Shown here: positions 1 through 9,087 of the stretch, one piece after another
How positions within the stretch are numbered: the stretch's first letter is position 1
Layout of the letters: the number at the start of each line of letters is the position of its first letter
Source of the DNA: Pantoea sp. CCBC3-3-1
GTDB lineage: Bacteria > Pseudomonadota > Gammaproteobacteria > Enterobacterales > Enterobacteriaceae
Direction of reading: 5' to 3'
NCBI RefSeq assembly: GCF_007981265.1
Contig: NZ_CP034363.1
Location: 682,001 to 746,000 of the forward strand
Length of the DNA stretch: 64,000 nucleotides
Made by a program: the position numbers and the translations under genes
The notes under the pieces: model-generated
The model's database searches: none
What the model was told of the DNA's origin: nothing
Seen by the model: the letters and a program-made list of their open reading frames with translations, nothing else

Positions 1-320
1 AGTAAAGCTGCTTGCTGTAATTGTGTTTTGTTCACTTCAGTGTGATATTGCAATGAATGGCGCTGGTTATATTTACCGTTTTTTTAATTATATTCTCTGG
101 GATGATTATACTATCCGGTATTCTGCGCTTTTCTTCGTCATTGTTTATGCGTTTTTTACAGTAGAACGGAATGAAAACTTAAAAAGTAAAAACAATGTTC
201 CAAAAAGTAAATGATAGCAGATAGTTTTTTTAGCCTGTCTCTCTTATTGATTCAGACCATTATTTTACCGGGCTGATTTTCACAGCTCCTGTTCCATCCG
301 CCACCTAATTTGGATTAACC
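1..320. other. AT-rich leader upstream of tssH
   Basis: No convincing gene is visible. The stretch is clearly more AT-rich than the GC-rich gene that follows. A 63-codon reading frame (23-214) starts with GTG, has no visible ribosome site and no recognisable domain, so it is not called. The last bases before tssH contain a short GGA just upstream of the ATG, a weak ribosome site. The stretch probably holds the promoter or an intergenic spacer of the T6SS cluster, but no promoter can be assigned with confidence. Confidence 0.4.
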
Positions 321-2936
321 ATGTCAGAAATCAGCCGCGCCGTACTGTTCGGCAAACTGGATACGCTGTTATTTACCTCGCTGGAAAGCGCTACCGCCTT
401 TTGTAAACTGCGCGGCAACCCTTATGTAGAGCTGGTGCACTGGCTGCATCAGCTGATGCAGCAGCAGGATGGGGATCTGCAACAGCTGATCCGCCATTTT
501 TCACTGGATGAAGATGCGCTAACCCGCGATATCGTGGCGGCGCTGGATCGCCTGCCGCGCGGCGCAAGTGCGGTATCCGATTTGTCCGAGCACATCGACA
601 GCGCGGTTGAACGCGCCTGGGTCTATGGCTCGCTGAAGTTTGGCGTGCAGCAAATCCGTGGTGGCCATCTGCTGATCGGCATGCTGAAAACCTTTAACCT
701 GGCGAACCTGCTGAAGGGCATCTCATCTCAGTTCAGCCGCATCAGCGCCGACGCGCTGCTGGAACAGTTCGACAGCGTGTTTGCCAACAGCAAAGAGGCG
801 CAGCAGGTTACCGCCGCGCCGCGACAGACCGATGGCGCGGTGCCGCAGCAGCAAAGTACGCTGGCGCAGTATGCTCAGGATCTGACTGCGCGGGCGCGCG
901 AAGGCAAAATCGATCCGGTTGCCGGCCGTGACGAAGAGATCCGCCAGATGGTAGACATTCTGATGCGTCGTCGCCAGAACAACCCGCTGCTCACCGGTGA
1001 AGCGGGCGTGGGTAAAACGGCGGTGGTGGAAGGGCTGGCGCTGCGGATGGCAGCGGGCGACGTGCCGGAGCCGTTGCAAAACGTACAGCTGTGGCTGCTG
1101 GATATCGGCATGTTACAGGCAGGTGCAGGCATGAAGGGCGAGTTCGAGGCGCGCCTTCAGGCGCTGATCAATGAAGTGCAATCCAGCCCAACGCCAATCA
1201 TTCTGTTTATCGACGAAATCCATACGCTGGTAGGCGCGGGCGGCCAGCAGGGCACCGGCGATGCCGCTAACCTGCTGAAACCGGCACTGGCGCGTGGCCA
1301 GCTGCGTACTATCGGTGCCACTACCTGGGCGGAATACAAAAAGTATATCGAGAAAGATCCGGCATTAACGCGGCGTTTCCAGACGGTGCAGGTGCAGGAG
1401 CCTGACGAAGAAAAAGCGCTGCTGATGCTGCGCAGCACCGTCAGCCCGCTGGAAAAACATCACCGCGTGCTGCTGCTGGATGAAGCGGTTGCCGCCGCCG
1501 TGAAGCTTTCCCACCGCTACATTCCTGCTCGCCAGCTGCCGGACAAAGCCGTGGCGCTGCTGGATACCGCCTGCGCCCGCGTGGCCGTGAGTCAGAGCGC
1601 GCAGCCGCCGCAGCTGGAAGATTGCCTGCACCGCATCCACGCGCTGGAGATTGAAAAAGAGATTGCCGAACGCGAAGCGAAAGTGGCGATTGGCGATGCC
1701 GCCCGCGTGACCAGGCTAAACGAGCAGCTCGCCGAACTGGCGGTGCAGCGTGACGAACTGACCCACCGCTGGCAGTCAGAGCGCGAACTGGTCGATGGCA
1801 TTATCGCGCTGCGCGCGCAGCTACATGGAGACGAAGCGGAAGATATTGCGGCTATCCATCAGCAGCTTGCCGAACGCCAGCAGCAGCTGAAAGCGTTGCA
1901 GGGCGAAGCGCCGCTGCTGTTTGCCGCCGTGGAGGCGAACGTTGTTGCTGCGGTGGTCTCCGACTGGACCGGCATCCCGCTGGGCCGCATGGTAAAAAAC
2001 GAAATCGAAGCGGTATTGAAGCTGGCGGACACGCTGAACGAGCGCGTGATTGGTCAGCGTCACGGTCTGGATCTGATTGCCAAACGCGTTCGTACTTCCC
2101 GTGCAAAACTGGACGATCCAAACAAGCCGGTCGGCGTGTTTATGCTATGTGGCCCTTCCGGCGTGGGTAAAACCGAAACCGCGCTGGCGCTGGCGGAAAC
2201 GCTGTACGGCGGCGAGCAGAACATCATCACCATCAACATGAGCGAATTCCAGGAAGCCCACACCGTTTCCACCCTGAAGGGCGCGCCTCCGGGCTATGTC
2301 GGTTACGGCGAAGGCGGCGTACTGACCGAGGCCGTGCGTCGTCGTCCTTACAGCGTGGTGCTGCTGGATGAAATTGAGAAAGCGCACCCGGACGTGCATG
2401 AAATCTTCTTCCAGGTATTTGATAAAGGCTGGATGGAGGATGGCGAAGGCCGGCACATCGATTTTCGCAATACGTTAATTATTCTGACCTCCAACGTCGG
2501 CACGCAGCTTATCAGCGCGATGTGCGCCGATCCGGATTTGATGCCGGAGCCGGACGCGCTGGCGGGTGCGCTGCGGGCACCGCTGCTGGAAGTTTTCCCG
2601 CCTGCCTTGCTGGGTCGCCTGCTAGTGGTGCCTTACTACCCGCTGAGCGATGAGATGCTGGCCAGCATTGTTCGTTTACAACTGAAGCGCGTTCAGCGAC
2701 GTCTTGAGCAAAACCACGGCATCACTTCTGAAGTCGATGACAGCGTGATCGACCTTATCGTTCAGCGCTGTACTGAGGTAGAATCCGGGGGCCGTATGGT
2801 CGACGCCATCCTTACCAATACGCTGCTGCCGCAGATGAGCCAGATGCTGCTGGTCGCCAGCAGTAACGAAGAACACTACAAACGCCTGCGCGTAAGCCTG
2901 CACGACGGCGAGTTCCAGTGTCAGTTTGAGGCGTAA
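321..2936 (+). CDS. tssH: T6SS sheath-recycling ATPase ClpV/TssH
   Basis: This AAA+ ATPase disassembles the contracted TssB/TssC sheath in the cytoplasm so that the T6SS can fire again. The 871 residues are the usual ClpV length. An N-terminal Clp-N domain (about 1-150) is followed by the first AAA+ module, with Walker A GEAGVGKT at 226-233 and Walker B IDE near 297-299. A Gln/Glu-rich coiled middle region spans about 420-560. The second AAA+ module has Walker A GPSGVGKT at 611-618 and a LLDEIEKAHP Walker B. It is separated from the downstream kinase gene by only 28 bases, so they are probably cotranscribed. The rest of the structural T6SS genes are presumably left of the window. General ClpB is less likely because the protein sits beside vgrG and PAAR-Rhs genes. 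Confidence 0.95.
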   Translation: MSEISRAVLFGKLDTLLFTSLESATAFCKLRGNPYVELVHWLHQLMQQQDGDLQQLIRHFSLDEDALTRDIVAALDRLPRGASAVSDLSEHIDSAVERAWVYGSLKFGVQQIRGGHLLIGMLKTFNLANLLKGISSQFSRISADALLEQFDSVFANSKEAQQVTAAPRQTDGAVPQQQSTLAQYAQDLTARAREGKIDPVAGRDEEIRQMVDILMRRRQNNPLLTGEAGVGKTAVVEGLALRMAAGDVPEPLQNVQLWLLDIGMLQAGAGMKGEFEARLQALINEVQSSPTPIILFIDEIHTLVGAGGQQGTGDAANLLKPALARGQLRTIGATTWAEYKKYIEKDPALTRRFQTVQVQEPDEEKALLMLRSTVSPLEKHHRVLLLDEAVAAAVKLSHRYIPARQLPDKAVALLDTACARVAVSQSAQPPQLEDCLHRIHALEIEKEIAEREAKVAIGDAARVTRLNEQLAELAVQRDELTHRWQSERELVDGIIALRAQLHGDEAEDIAAIHQQLAERQQQLKALQGEAPLLFAAVEANVVAAVVSDWTGIPLGRMVKNEIEAVLKLADTLNERVIGQRHGLDLIAKRVRTSRAKLDDPNKPVGVFMLCGPSGVGKTETALALAETLYGGEQNIITINMSEFQEAHTVSTLKGAPPGYVGYGEGGVLTEAVRRRPYSVVLLDEIEKAHPDVHEIFFQVFDKGWMEDGEGRHIDFRNTLIILTSNVGTQLISAMCADPDLMPEPDALAGALRAPLLEVFPPALLGRLLVVPYYPLSDEMLASIVRLQLKRVQRRLEQNHGITSEVDDSVIDLIVQRCTEVESGGRMVDAILTNTLLPQMSQMLLVASSNEEHYKRLRVSLHDGEFQCQFEA

Positions 2937-2964
2937 GCCTGTACCTATCAGAGAGTTGTCCATT

Positions 2965-4401
2965 ATGTCAGAACAAGATAAACCGCGAGCGATCCACAAT
3001 GCGCTGCCGGTGGGCTACCGCTTTAACGAGTTTGAAATCAAGGAAGTGATTGGCGGCGGCGGCTTTGGCATCGTCTATCGAGCCTGGGATCATCAGCTGG
3101 AACGCACCATCGCGATTAAAGAGTTTATGCCCGCCTCGCTGGCAGTGCGTAACGATGACCTGACGCTGGTGCTGCGCAGCGAGCGCTTCAGCAAAACTTT
3201 CCACGCCGGACTGAACAGCTTTATTCAGGAAGCGCGTCTGCTGGCGCGCTTTAACCATCCGAACCTGCTGCACGTGCTGCGCTTCTGGGTGCAGAACGAC
3301 ACCGCTTATATGGGTACCGCGTTTTACAGCGGCACCACGCTGTCTCAGCTGCACAATCTGCGCCCGGAGATGATCAGCGAAGCCTGGATCCGCTGCCTGC
3401 TGCCGCCGCTGTTTGGTGCGATCAACACCATTCATCAGGAAGGGTATCTGCATCGCGATATCTCGCTGGATAACATTCAAATCCAGGAGAATGGCGTGCC
3501 GGTGCTGCTGGACTTCGGTTCAGCGCGAAAAGCGATTGGCAACCTGTCCGATGAAACGGAGACCATGCTCAAGCCGGGCTTTGCGCCGATTGAGCAGTAC
3601 AGCGACGACAACGAGAGCGAGCAGGGGACCTGGACTGACATCTACGCGCTGGGCGCGGTGCTGCATACGCTGATTGTTGGCGCGCCGCCGCCGGTGAGCG
3701 TGGTGCGCAGCATCGAAGACAACTATCAGCCGCTGGTTCAGCTGAAGCCGGAAGGCTACTCGCTGCCGCTGCTGCATGCTATTGACCGGGCGCTGGCGCT
3801 GCAACCGGAAGATCGTCCGCAGACGGTCGATCAGCTGGCCGCGCTGATGGAGCTTTCTCCTGGCGATATCAACGAGATCTTTGAAGTAAAAGTCAGCGGG
3901 CCTGGCACGATGCTGGTGCCGGTTGCAGAAGAAGAAGCGGCAGCAGCAAGCAAAACCGCCGGGCTGAAGCGCTTTATGGTGCCAGGGCTGATTGCGGCAG
4001 GTGTGCTGGTGGGGATTGGTGTGGGGGCGCTGATCGCCGGTGGCGGTAGCGATGACCAGCCGCAAACGGCTTCCACCACGGAGACGGCCCGGCCGCCAGC
4101 TGCCAGTCAGGCACCGGCAGCCACCGCGAGTACGGCGGCACCAGCCGCTCAGCATAACGAACCGGCTGCGCCACCCCCACCGCCGGAACCGGTCGCGCAG
4201 ATCTATATCAAGCTGCTGCCGGGCGACGAAGTGGCGATGAACGGCAACCCGCAGGCGCTGGTGCCGTCGCCGAACGGTTTCGCCATGCTGCAACTGCCGC
4301 CGGGCGACTATCGCTTCAGCATCAGCAACGGTGGCCACACCCGCGCTCAGAGCATCACCGTCGATAAAGAAGGCGTATGGCTGCTTAACCCGCAAAGCTA
4401 A
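2965..4401 (+). CDS. T6SS-associated membrane Ser/Thr protein kinase
   Basis: This is a Hanks-type kinase of 478 residues. Visible motifs are the glycine loop GGGGFG (about 30-35), Lys52 in AIKEF, the catalytic loop HRDISLDN from 163 and DFG at 183-185. One transmembrane helix lies at about 337-360. A Pro/Ala/Thr-rich linker and a PEGA-like C-terminal domain (about 408-478) follow, probably on the periplasmic side. Kinases of this layout (PpkA/Stk type) control T6SS activation post-translationally in other bacteria; that role here is inferred from the position next to tssH. The start at 2965 (MSEQDK) has GAGAG upstream; an earlier in-frame codon at 2926 would overlap tssH and is less likely. 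No matching PppA phosphatase or Fha gene lies in the window. Confidence 0.88.
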   Translation: MSEQDKPRAIHNALPVGYRFNEFEIKEVIGGGGFGIVYRAWDHQLERTIAIKEFMPASLAVRNDDLTLVLRSERFSKTFHAGLNSFIQEARLLARFNHPNLLHVLRFWVQNDTAYMGTAFYSGTTLSQLHNLRPEMISEAWIRCLLPPLFGAINTIHQEGYLHRDISLDNIQIQENGVPVLLDFGSARKAIGNLSDETETMLKPGFAPIEQYSDDNESEQGTWTDIYALGAVLHTLIVGAPPPVSVVRSIEDNYQPLVQLKPEGYSLPLLHAIDRALALQPEDRPQTVDQLAALMELSPGDINEIFEVKVSGPGTMLVPVAEEEAAAASKTAGLKRFMVPGLIAAGVLVGIGVGALIAGGGSDDQPQTASTTETARPPAASQAPAATASTAAPAAQHNEPAAPPPPPEPVAQIYIKLLPGDEVAMNGNPQALVPSPNGFAMLQLPPGDYRFSISNGGHTRAQSITVDKEGVWLLNPQS

Positions 4402-4441
4402 TTGTTTTCGCCCGGCACCGCGTCGGGCCACTTCAGGAAAT
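4392..4441 (+). repeat. Hairpin leader repeat, copy 1
   Basis: This is the first of three copies of a leader containing GCCCGGCACCGCGTCGGGC at 4410-4428. That sequence can fold into a stem of about seven pairs (five G-C-rich outer pairs, one G-U, one C-G). The copy begins inside the last codons of the kinase gene (GCAAAGCTAA) and ends just before the next gene. No U-tract follows, so a plain terminator is unlikely. It could shape translation or mRNA stability, or serve as a recombination anchor. Confidence 0.75.
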
Positions 4442-4446
4442 AAACA

Positions 4447-5202
4447 ATGGATGAATATATCTATCATATTGCTAAAAAGCGTATTGCCTTTGACAATATA
4501 AAACAGCAGGGCCTGGTTCCGGCTGCCCGTTTATCGGGGGCATCTGTTGCTCAACGTGAAGGGGCTTTCGCCACTGACCGGGCTAAAAATTCAGAAAAGA
4601 AAGAAATATTGAAGCTAAGAGGCGCACTTTACTTGGGTGCAACCCGAGGTTATACCCTTGAGGAAATAAAAAATAAGAATTATATGTTCACCGCTATTCC
4701 CGTCGATCTGAATAGCGATCGGGAGGAGGCAATGAAAACCCTGACCGATTTTGAAACGAATTTCTATAACGAATATTTTCCAAAGCGCGCCGTAAAAGGC
4801 CCAAGGGCAAGGCCACAGGATTTTGAAGAACCCGCGGCAAAAATGCTGCGCGATAATCCTAATCATGCTTTATGCCGGTTTGCCAAAGATTACGTACGAT
4901 TACATTATGCTATTGAAGAGCGTGTCACCTCTAATCATATTTATTTCTTTGAGACAAAATATTCCTCTGACTGCTACCGGGATTATACCAAACATCATCA
5001 GGGCGAAATAAATTGTAGAGTGCTTCGGGTAAGACGTACCGTTATTAATCATCTTGAGCAGGATATGTCGGAGTTCAGAGGAAAAATGACCAGAGAATCG
5101 GTCAACCCTGAATTTATTGAAGTATACAATGCTGAGGGAAGCCCGTTTAGTTCTGCGGCAGGCGAACACTGGACCCCGCTCACCGAGGCGCGCGAAAGCT
5201 AA
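4447..5202 (+). CDS. Unrecognised protein in T6SS locus, possible ART-like fold
   Basis: I do not recognise this 251-residue protein. It has no signal peptide and no clear membrane helix. The N-terminus (IYHIAKKRIAFDNIKQQGL) resembles the first strand and helix of H-Y-E type ADP-ribosyltransferase or 2'-phosphotransferase folds, where a His in YH is followed by a GL/P turn. A later NHIYFFETKYSSDCYRDY stretch and a PEFIEVYN stretch could supply the Tyr and Glu. This is a weak fold-level guess. The gene has lower GC than the kinase and VgrG genes around it and is flanked by direct repeats (4392-4441 and 5257-5307), so it looks like an inserted cassette. It could be a T6SS effector, an accessory factor or a partner of the kinase. 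Codon use and an intact frame support a real gene. Confidence 0.7.
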   Translation: MDEYIYHIAKKRIAFDNIKQQGLVPAARLSGASVAQREGAFATDRAKNSEKKEILKLRGALYLGATRGYTLEEIKNKNYMFTAIPVDLNSDREEAMKTLTDFETNFYNEYFPKRAVKGPRARPQDFEEPAAKMLRDNPNHALCRFAKDYVRLHYAIEERVTSNHIYFFETKYSSDCYRDYTKHHQGEINCRVLRVRRTVINHLEQDMSEFRGKMTRESVNPEFIEVYNAEGSPFSSAAGEHWTPLTEARES

Positions 5203-5256
5203 TTCTGACTTACTGCCGTAACGCTGTCAGGCGAAATTACTTTAGTTATCTTATCT

Positions 5257-5307
5257 GCAAAGCTAACTGTTCTCTGCCCGGCACCGCGTCGGGCCACTCC
5301 GGGAAAT
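5257..5307 (+). repeat. Hairpin leader repeat, copy 2
   Basis: Second copy of the leader. It again carries the ten bases GCAAAGCTAA that match the 3' end of the kinase gene, followed by the 19-nt hairpin at 5276-5294 and a CCGGGAAAT ribosome-site region just before vgrG. The kinase-derived bases suggest that the gene between copies 1 and 2 was inserted by duplication of this junction. From base 5276 the sequence matches copy 3 and vgrG 2 without a visible difference. Confidence 0.8.
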
Positions 5308-5311
5308 CACC

Positions 5312-7936
5312 ATGTTTGATCGCATCACCGTACTCCTGCCGGTTGAGGGGCTGCTGTTCTGGAAGCTCAGCGGCCGCGAAGCCCTTTCCACCGCCTTTGA
5401 ACTCACCGTTGACCTGCTCAGCACCGACGCCCGCATCGACCGCAAGTCGCTGCTCGGCCAGCCGATAACCCTGTGTATCCCCACCCAGGGACTGACGGGC
5501 ACCCGCTGGCTCAACGGCAAAATCACCCAGGTGAAGGTCAACAGCCAGGAGCTGAACGGCACGCGCTATGCGGTCTACCGGCTGCTGATGGAGCCGGACC
5601 TGTGGCCGATGAAGCGCGACCGCAACCTGCGCATCTTCCAGAGCCAGACCGCGCCGGCGATTATCAAAACGCTGCTGTCGGAATATGGTGTGACCGTTGA
5701 AGACCGGCTGACCGGCCACTACCGCGTCTGGGAATACTGCGTGCAGTACCAGGAAAGCAGCTTTGACTTTATCAGCCGCCTGATGGAGCTGGAGGGGATT
5801 TATTATTTCTTCCGCCATGAGCAGGACAAACATACGCTGGTGCTGACGGACAGCGCGCAGCAGCACCAGCCGTACGCGGGCTACGAGGTCATTCCGTATC
5901 ACGCCACGCCGTCCGGCGGCACCACCAGCGTGGAAGGGATCAGCAACTGGGAGATGGAAGACCGGGTCACGCCGGGTATCTACAGCATCGACGATTACGA
6001 CTTCCGCAAGCCAAACGCGTGGATGTTCCAGGCGAAACAGAACCCCGCCTCGCCGACGCCGGGGCAGATTGACGTCTACGACTGGCCGGGCCATTTTGTT
6101 GACCACGACCACGGCGAGTTCTACGCGAAAATCCGTCAGGAAGTGTGGCAGGTGGAGCATCATCAAATCAGCGCCACCGGCACCGCGCTGGGGCTGGCCC
6201 CGGGCAACACCTTTGCGCTGCTGGACGCGCCGTTCTTCAGCGACAACGGCGAGTACCTGACCGTGGGCGCGGAATACGACTTCGAAGAGAACAACTACGC
6301 CAGCGGCAACGGCGGCAGCACGAAGCACAATATCGCGATTGACGTTATCCCGTCGGACATCACCTTCCGCGCGCAACCGAAAACCCCGTGGCCGCGCACG
6401 CACGGGCCGCAGACGGCAAAAGTGGTGGGGCCAAAAGGGGAGTCGATCTGGACCGACAAATACGGCCGCATCAAGGTGAAGTTCCACTGGGACCGTCTGG
6501 CGAAAGGCGACGACACCAGCTCGTGCTGGGTGCGCGTGTCGAGCGCGTGGGCGGGCCAGGGCTTTGGTGGGGTACAGATCCCGCGCGTCAACGACGAGGT
6601 GGTGATCGACTTTATCAACGGCGATCCGGACCGGCCGATCGTTACCGGCCGCGTCTACAACGAAGCGAGCATGCCGCCGTGGGCGCTGCCGGGCGCGGCG
6701 ACGCAGATGGGCTTTCTGAGCCGCTCGAAGGACGGCTCGCCGGACAATGCCAACGCGCTGCGCTTTGAGGACAAGGCGGGAGAGGAGCAGGTGTGGATCC
6801 AGGCGCAAAAGAATATGGATACCAACGTCAAGGCGGACGCGACGCACGTTGTTGGGAAAAATCATAACCACTATGTGGGTGAGAACGAGGAACATCGCGT
6901 TGAGGCCAGCCGCCTGCACGGTGTCAAAGTTGACGAAACGATCCTCACCGGCAGTAAAAAAACCGATGCCGCTGTGGATGAATATGTGCTGGCGTCAGGC
7001 ACCAAATTGCGTTTAGTCTGCGGTAACAGCGCAATTGAACTGACGGCGGCAGGACAGATCAATATGATCGGTAAGGGCTTTAATATCTTTGTGGAAGGGC
7101 AGGGATACATTAATACCAGCGGTGGCAAGCTGAACCTGAATGATGGCACGGGAGCGGCAACTTCAGCGCCTGGTAATAACCACAAAAAAGATATTCACAG
7201 TGCCGTGGAGGCGCTGTTCCCGGCAAAAAAGGGAAGTAAGGGGGCTAAGGAAACGGTTAAGGTAGCAAAAATATCATCCGCAAGTAAAAATCATCGACGT
7301 GGTGATCTATCTATGAAATATGAAACCGGAAGGACCCCAAATCAATATGCTCAGGCTGCGGCTACAGTATCAAGTGGAGTGAGAGATCCGGGAGGGAAAT
7401 CATATGGAGCCTATCAACTAGCCTCTTCTAAGAAAGGGGGAAGTCAGGTTCAAAATTTCTTAAAAAATGAAGGTTCAAAATGGAGTGAACAATTCAAAGG
7501 GATGGATCCTCAGCAGCCCGGACTTTTTGAATCTAAATGGAAAGAAATTGCAGCTAAAGATCCGGATGAAATGTTCAATGCACAACATGCTTATATTGAA
7601 AGAACACATTATCAGCCTGTGATAGATAAGGTACTAAAAAATACGGGTGTTGATCTTTCTTCAAGAAGTTCAGCTGTACAGGACGTGGCTTGGTCGACTT
7701 CAGTCCAGCACGGAGCGGCCTCAAAAATTCTTACAGATGCTGTTAATGAAGTAAAAATAACAACTACAGAAAATAGCGCAGACTTTGATAAAAAACTGAT
7801 TAATCAGGTTTATAAAAACAGGACAGATTATGTGAATAATCTATCCACATTAGATAAAAGTGGCAAAGCTAGTTTAGCTGCAAGGTATGTAAGTGAAAAC
7901 ACTCGTGCGCTCGGAATGTTATCTACAGGAGAATAA
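5312..7936 (+). CDS. vgrG: Evolved VgrG spike with lysozyme-like C-terminal domain
   Basis: VgrG forms the trimeric T6SS spike. Of 874 residues, about 1-506 are the VgrG core: a gp27-like base, then the gp5-like OB domain around KFHWDR...CWVRVSSAWAG, with the needle following. Residues 1-506 are the same as in the second VgrG; the two diverge right after MDTNVK. The needle continues to about 640. The C-terminal part (about 655-874) contains MKYETGRTP followed by GVRDPGGKSYGAYQL, a pattern found in peptidoglycan hydrolases of phage-tail and VgrG origin; Glu671 is a likely catalytic acid. The gene becomes AT-rich near 7200, consistent with an acquired tip. The next gene, with a LprI/DUF1311 domain, is the likely periplasmic immunity protein. 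Antibacterial cell-wall activity is inferred. Confidence 0.9.
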   Translation: MFDRITVLLPVEGLLFWKLSGREALSTAFELTVDLLSTDARIDRKSLLGQPITLCIPTQGLTGTRWLNGKITQVKVNSQELNGTRYAVYRLLMEPDLWPMKRDRNLRIFQSQTAPAIIKTLLSEYGVTVEDRLTGHYRVWEYCVQYQESSFDFISRLMELEGIYYFFRHEQDKHTLVLTDSAQQHQPYAGYEVIPYHATPSGGTTSVEGISNWEMEDRVTPGIYSIDDYDFRKPNAWMFQAKQNPASPTPGQIDVYDWPGHFVDHDHGEFYAKIRQEVWQVEHHQISATGTALGLAPGNTFALLDAPFFSDNGEYLTVGAEYDFEENNYASGNGGSTKHNIAIDVIPSDITFRAQPKTPWPRTHGPQTAKVVGPKGESIWTDKYGRIKVKFHWDRLAKGDDTSSCWVRVSSAWAGQGFGGVQIPRVNDEVVIDFINGDPDRPIVTGRVYNEASMPPWALPGAATQMGFLSRSKDGSPDNANALRFEDKAGEEQVWIQAQKNMDTNVKADATHVVGKNHNHYVGENEEHRVEASRLHGVKVDETILTGSKKTDAAVDEYVLASGTKLRLVCGNSAIELTAAGQINMIGKGFNIFVEGQGYINTSGGKLNLNDGTGAATSAPGNNHKKDIHSAVEALFPAKKGSKGAKETVKVAKISSASKNHRRGDLSMKYETGRTPNQYAQAAATVSSGVRDPGGKSYGAYQLASSKKGGSQVQNFLKNEGSKWSEQFKGMDPQQPGLFESKWKEIAAKDPDEMFNAQHAYIERTHYQPVIDKVLKNTGVDLSSRSSAVQDVAWSTSVQHGAASKILTDAVNEVKITTTENSADFDKKLINQVYKNRTDYVNNLSTLDKSGKASLAARYVSENTRALGMLSTGE

Positions 7937-7937
7937 A

Positions 7938-8312
7938 ATGAAATTAATTATTTTTTTTGCTTTTATGACCATGGTATCAACACCAGTTATTGCAAATGAA
8001 AGCGTTTATTCTAAAAATTTTAATGAATGTATGAGCTCTGCAGAAGGTGTTACTTTGGCAATGAGAGCATGTTACGCTGATGAATCTGCCACGCAGGATA
8101 AAAGGCTAAATTTGAATTATAAGCGTTACATAGCAAAGTTGTCTCCTGAAACGAAAAATAATTTCGTCAATGCGCAAAGACTATGGATTAAATTTAGAGA
8201 TGAAAATTGTTCTGCATTTTCATCTCAAGAAGAAGGTGGGACACTTTCTTCAATTGTTGGTGATAGTTGTTATCTTAAAATGACAACGGAACGGGCAGAT
8301 GATTTTAAATAA
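7938..8312 (+). CDS. DUF1311/LprI-like exported protein, likely immunity to VgrG lysozyme tip
   Basis: The 124-residue product begins with a signal peptide (MKLIIFFAFMTMVSTPVIA) and then shows the DUF1311 pattern: Cys, a second Cys about 15 residues on, an LN..Y segment, and AQRLWIKFRDENC. LprI proteins of this family inhibit lysozymes. Its ATG lies one base after the vgrG stop, with CAGGAG ahead of it, so the two are translationally linked. The likely role is to protect the cell's own periplasm from the lysozyme-like VgrG domain; this comes from context plus family. An upstream in-frame start at 7893 would remove the signal peptide from the N-terminus and is rejected. Confidence 0.82.
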   Translation: MKLIIFFAFMTMVSTPVIANESVYSKNFNECMSSAEGVTLAMRACYADESATQDKRLNLNYKRYIAKLSPETKNNFVNAQRLWIKFRDENCSAFSSQEEGGTLSSIVGDSCYLKMTTERADDFK

Positions 8313-9087
8313 AATAATTTTGGAAAAGTATCAGTTATTATTTATGACAGGGTGTCTGGCATTTATATTTTACTCATCAGCGACGGAAGCGAGTAAGCAA
8401 TATGGATCTACTGTATTTAACCGTGGAGATTATATATCTCATGAACTGTTTTCAGGAGTCTGGCAAGGTCATGAGGATGAATATTCATCTTTAATGTTAA
8501 AGCTAAACCAGAATGGTAACGGGATAAAGGGGCAGTATTGTTACATTACACAAAATGGTAACAGAATAGATTGCCCTGCTGATAACATCAACAATCTTTC
8601 CGGTATTATCAAGGGTTCAGTAGCTGAGATAAGTTTTGATTCCTCATTTGGCGGAAAGTCAGGTAAATCAAAACTGACTATAAATGGCAAGGAAATGCGA
8701 TGGACACTTCTTGCGGAACCTAAAGATGGGGTGTCCTATGCACCCACACACTATACGTTGACCCGTTCGACTGATAAGAATGGAAGTCAGAGTGAAAGCA
8801 AAGTATTTATTAATGATAAATTTACTATTAATATTAAAAACAGATGCGGTACGTTCTTAATGCCTTGTGAAGAAATGCTTTATGTTGGTGTAAGGAATAG
8901 CGATGGCAGTTCAATCTCACTTTACGGTAAAACGATCTTAAGTAAAAATAACGGAAAAGTGGTCGGCGCAGAGTTTTCTAACGGCAATATAATTTACCAT
9001 GTGTATTATGATAAGCCTCTTCTTCAGGTTACAAAAAACGGTAAGGTAATCGTCAATCAAACAGGTATCTGGAAAAATGACAACTAA
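8299..9087 (+). CDS. Exported protein of unknown function, possible immunity factor
   Basis: I do not recognise a family. A hydrophobic N-terminal stretch (LLFMTGCLAFIFYSSATEA) suggests export or anchoring. The mature part has a beta-rich look, with a FSGVWQGHEDEYSSLMLKL segment and Cys pairs. The 262-codon frame overlaps the DUF1311 gene by 14 bases; an internal ATG at 8344 would give a shorter product with a tidy signal peptide. The gene is AT-rich like its two neighbours and unlike the Rhs and VgrG cores. Its place right after an immunity-type gene suggests additional immunity or protection in the periplasm. That role is inference. Confidence 0.65.
   Translation: MILNKIILEKYQLLFMTGCLAFIFYSSATEASKQYGSTVFNRGDYISHELFSGVWQGHEDEYSSLMLKLNQNGNGIKGQYCYITQNGNRIDCPADNINNLSGIIKGSVAEISFDSSFGGKSGKSKLTINGKEMRWTLLAEPKDGVSYAPTHYTLTRSTDKNGSQSESKVFINDKFTINIKNRCGTFLMPCEEMLYVGVRNSDGSSISLYGKTILSKNNGKVVGAEFSNGNIIYHVYYDKPLLQVTKNGKVIVNQTGIWKNDN

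Noticed and set aside
23..214. 63-codon reading frame before tssH
   Set aside because: GTG start, no ribosome site, AT-rich, no domain, composition not protein-like.
5246..6919. Long minus-strand frame opposite vgrG 1 (and the same at 18011-19675 opposite vgrG 2)
   Set aside because: Mirror of the high-GC vgrG coding frame; Arg/Val/His-rich without domains. Both copies are open only because the sense sequence is the same.
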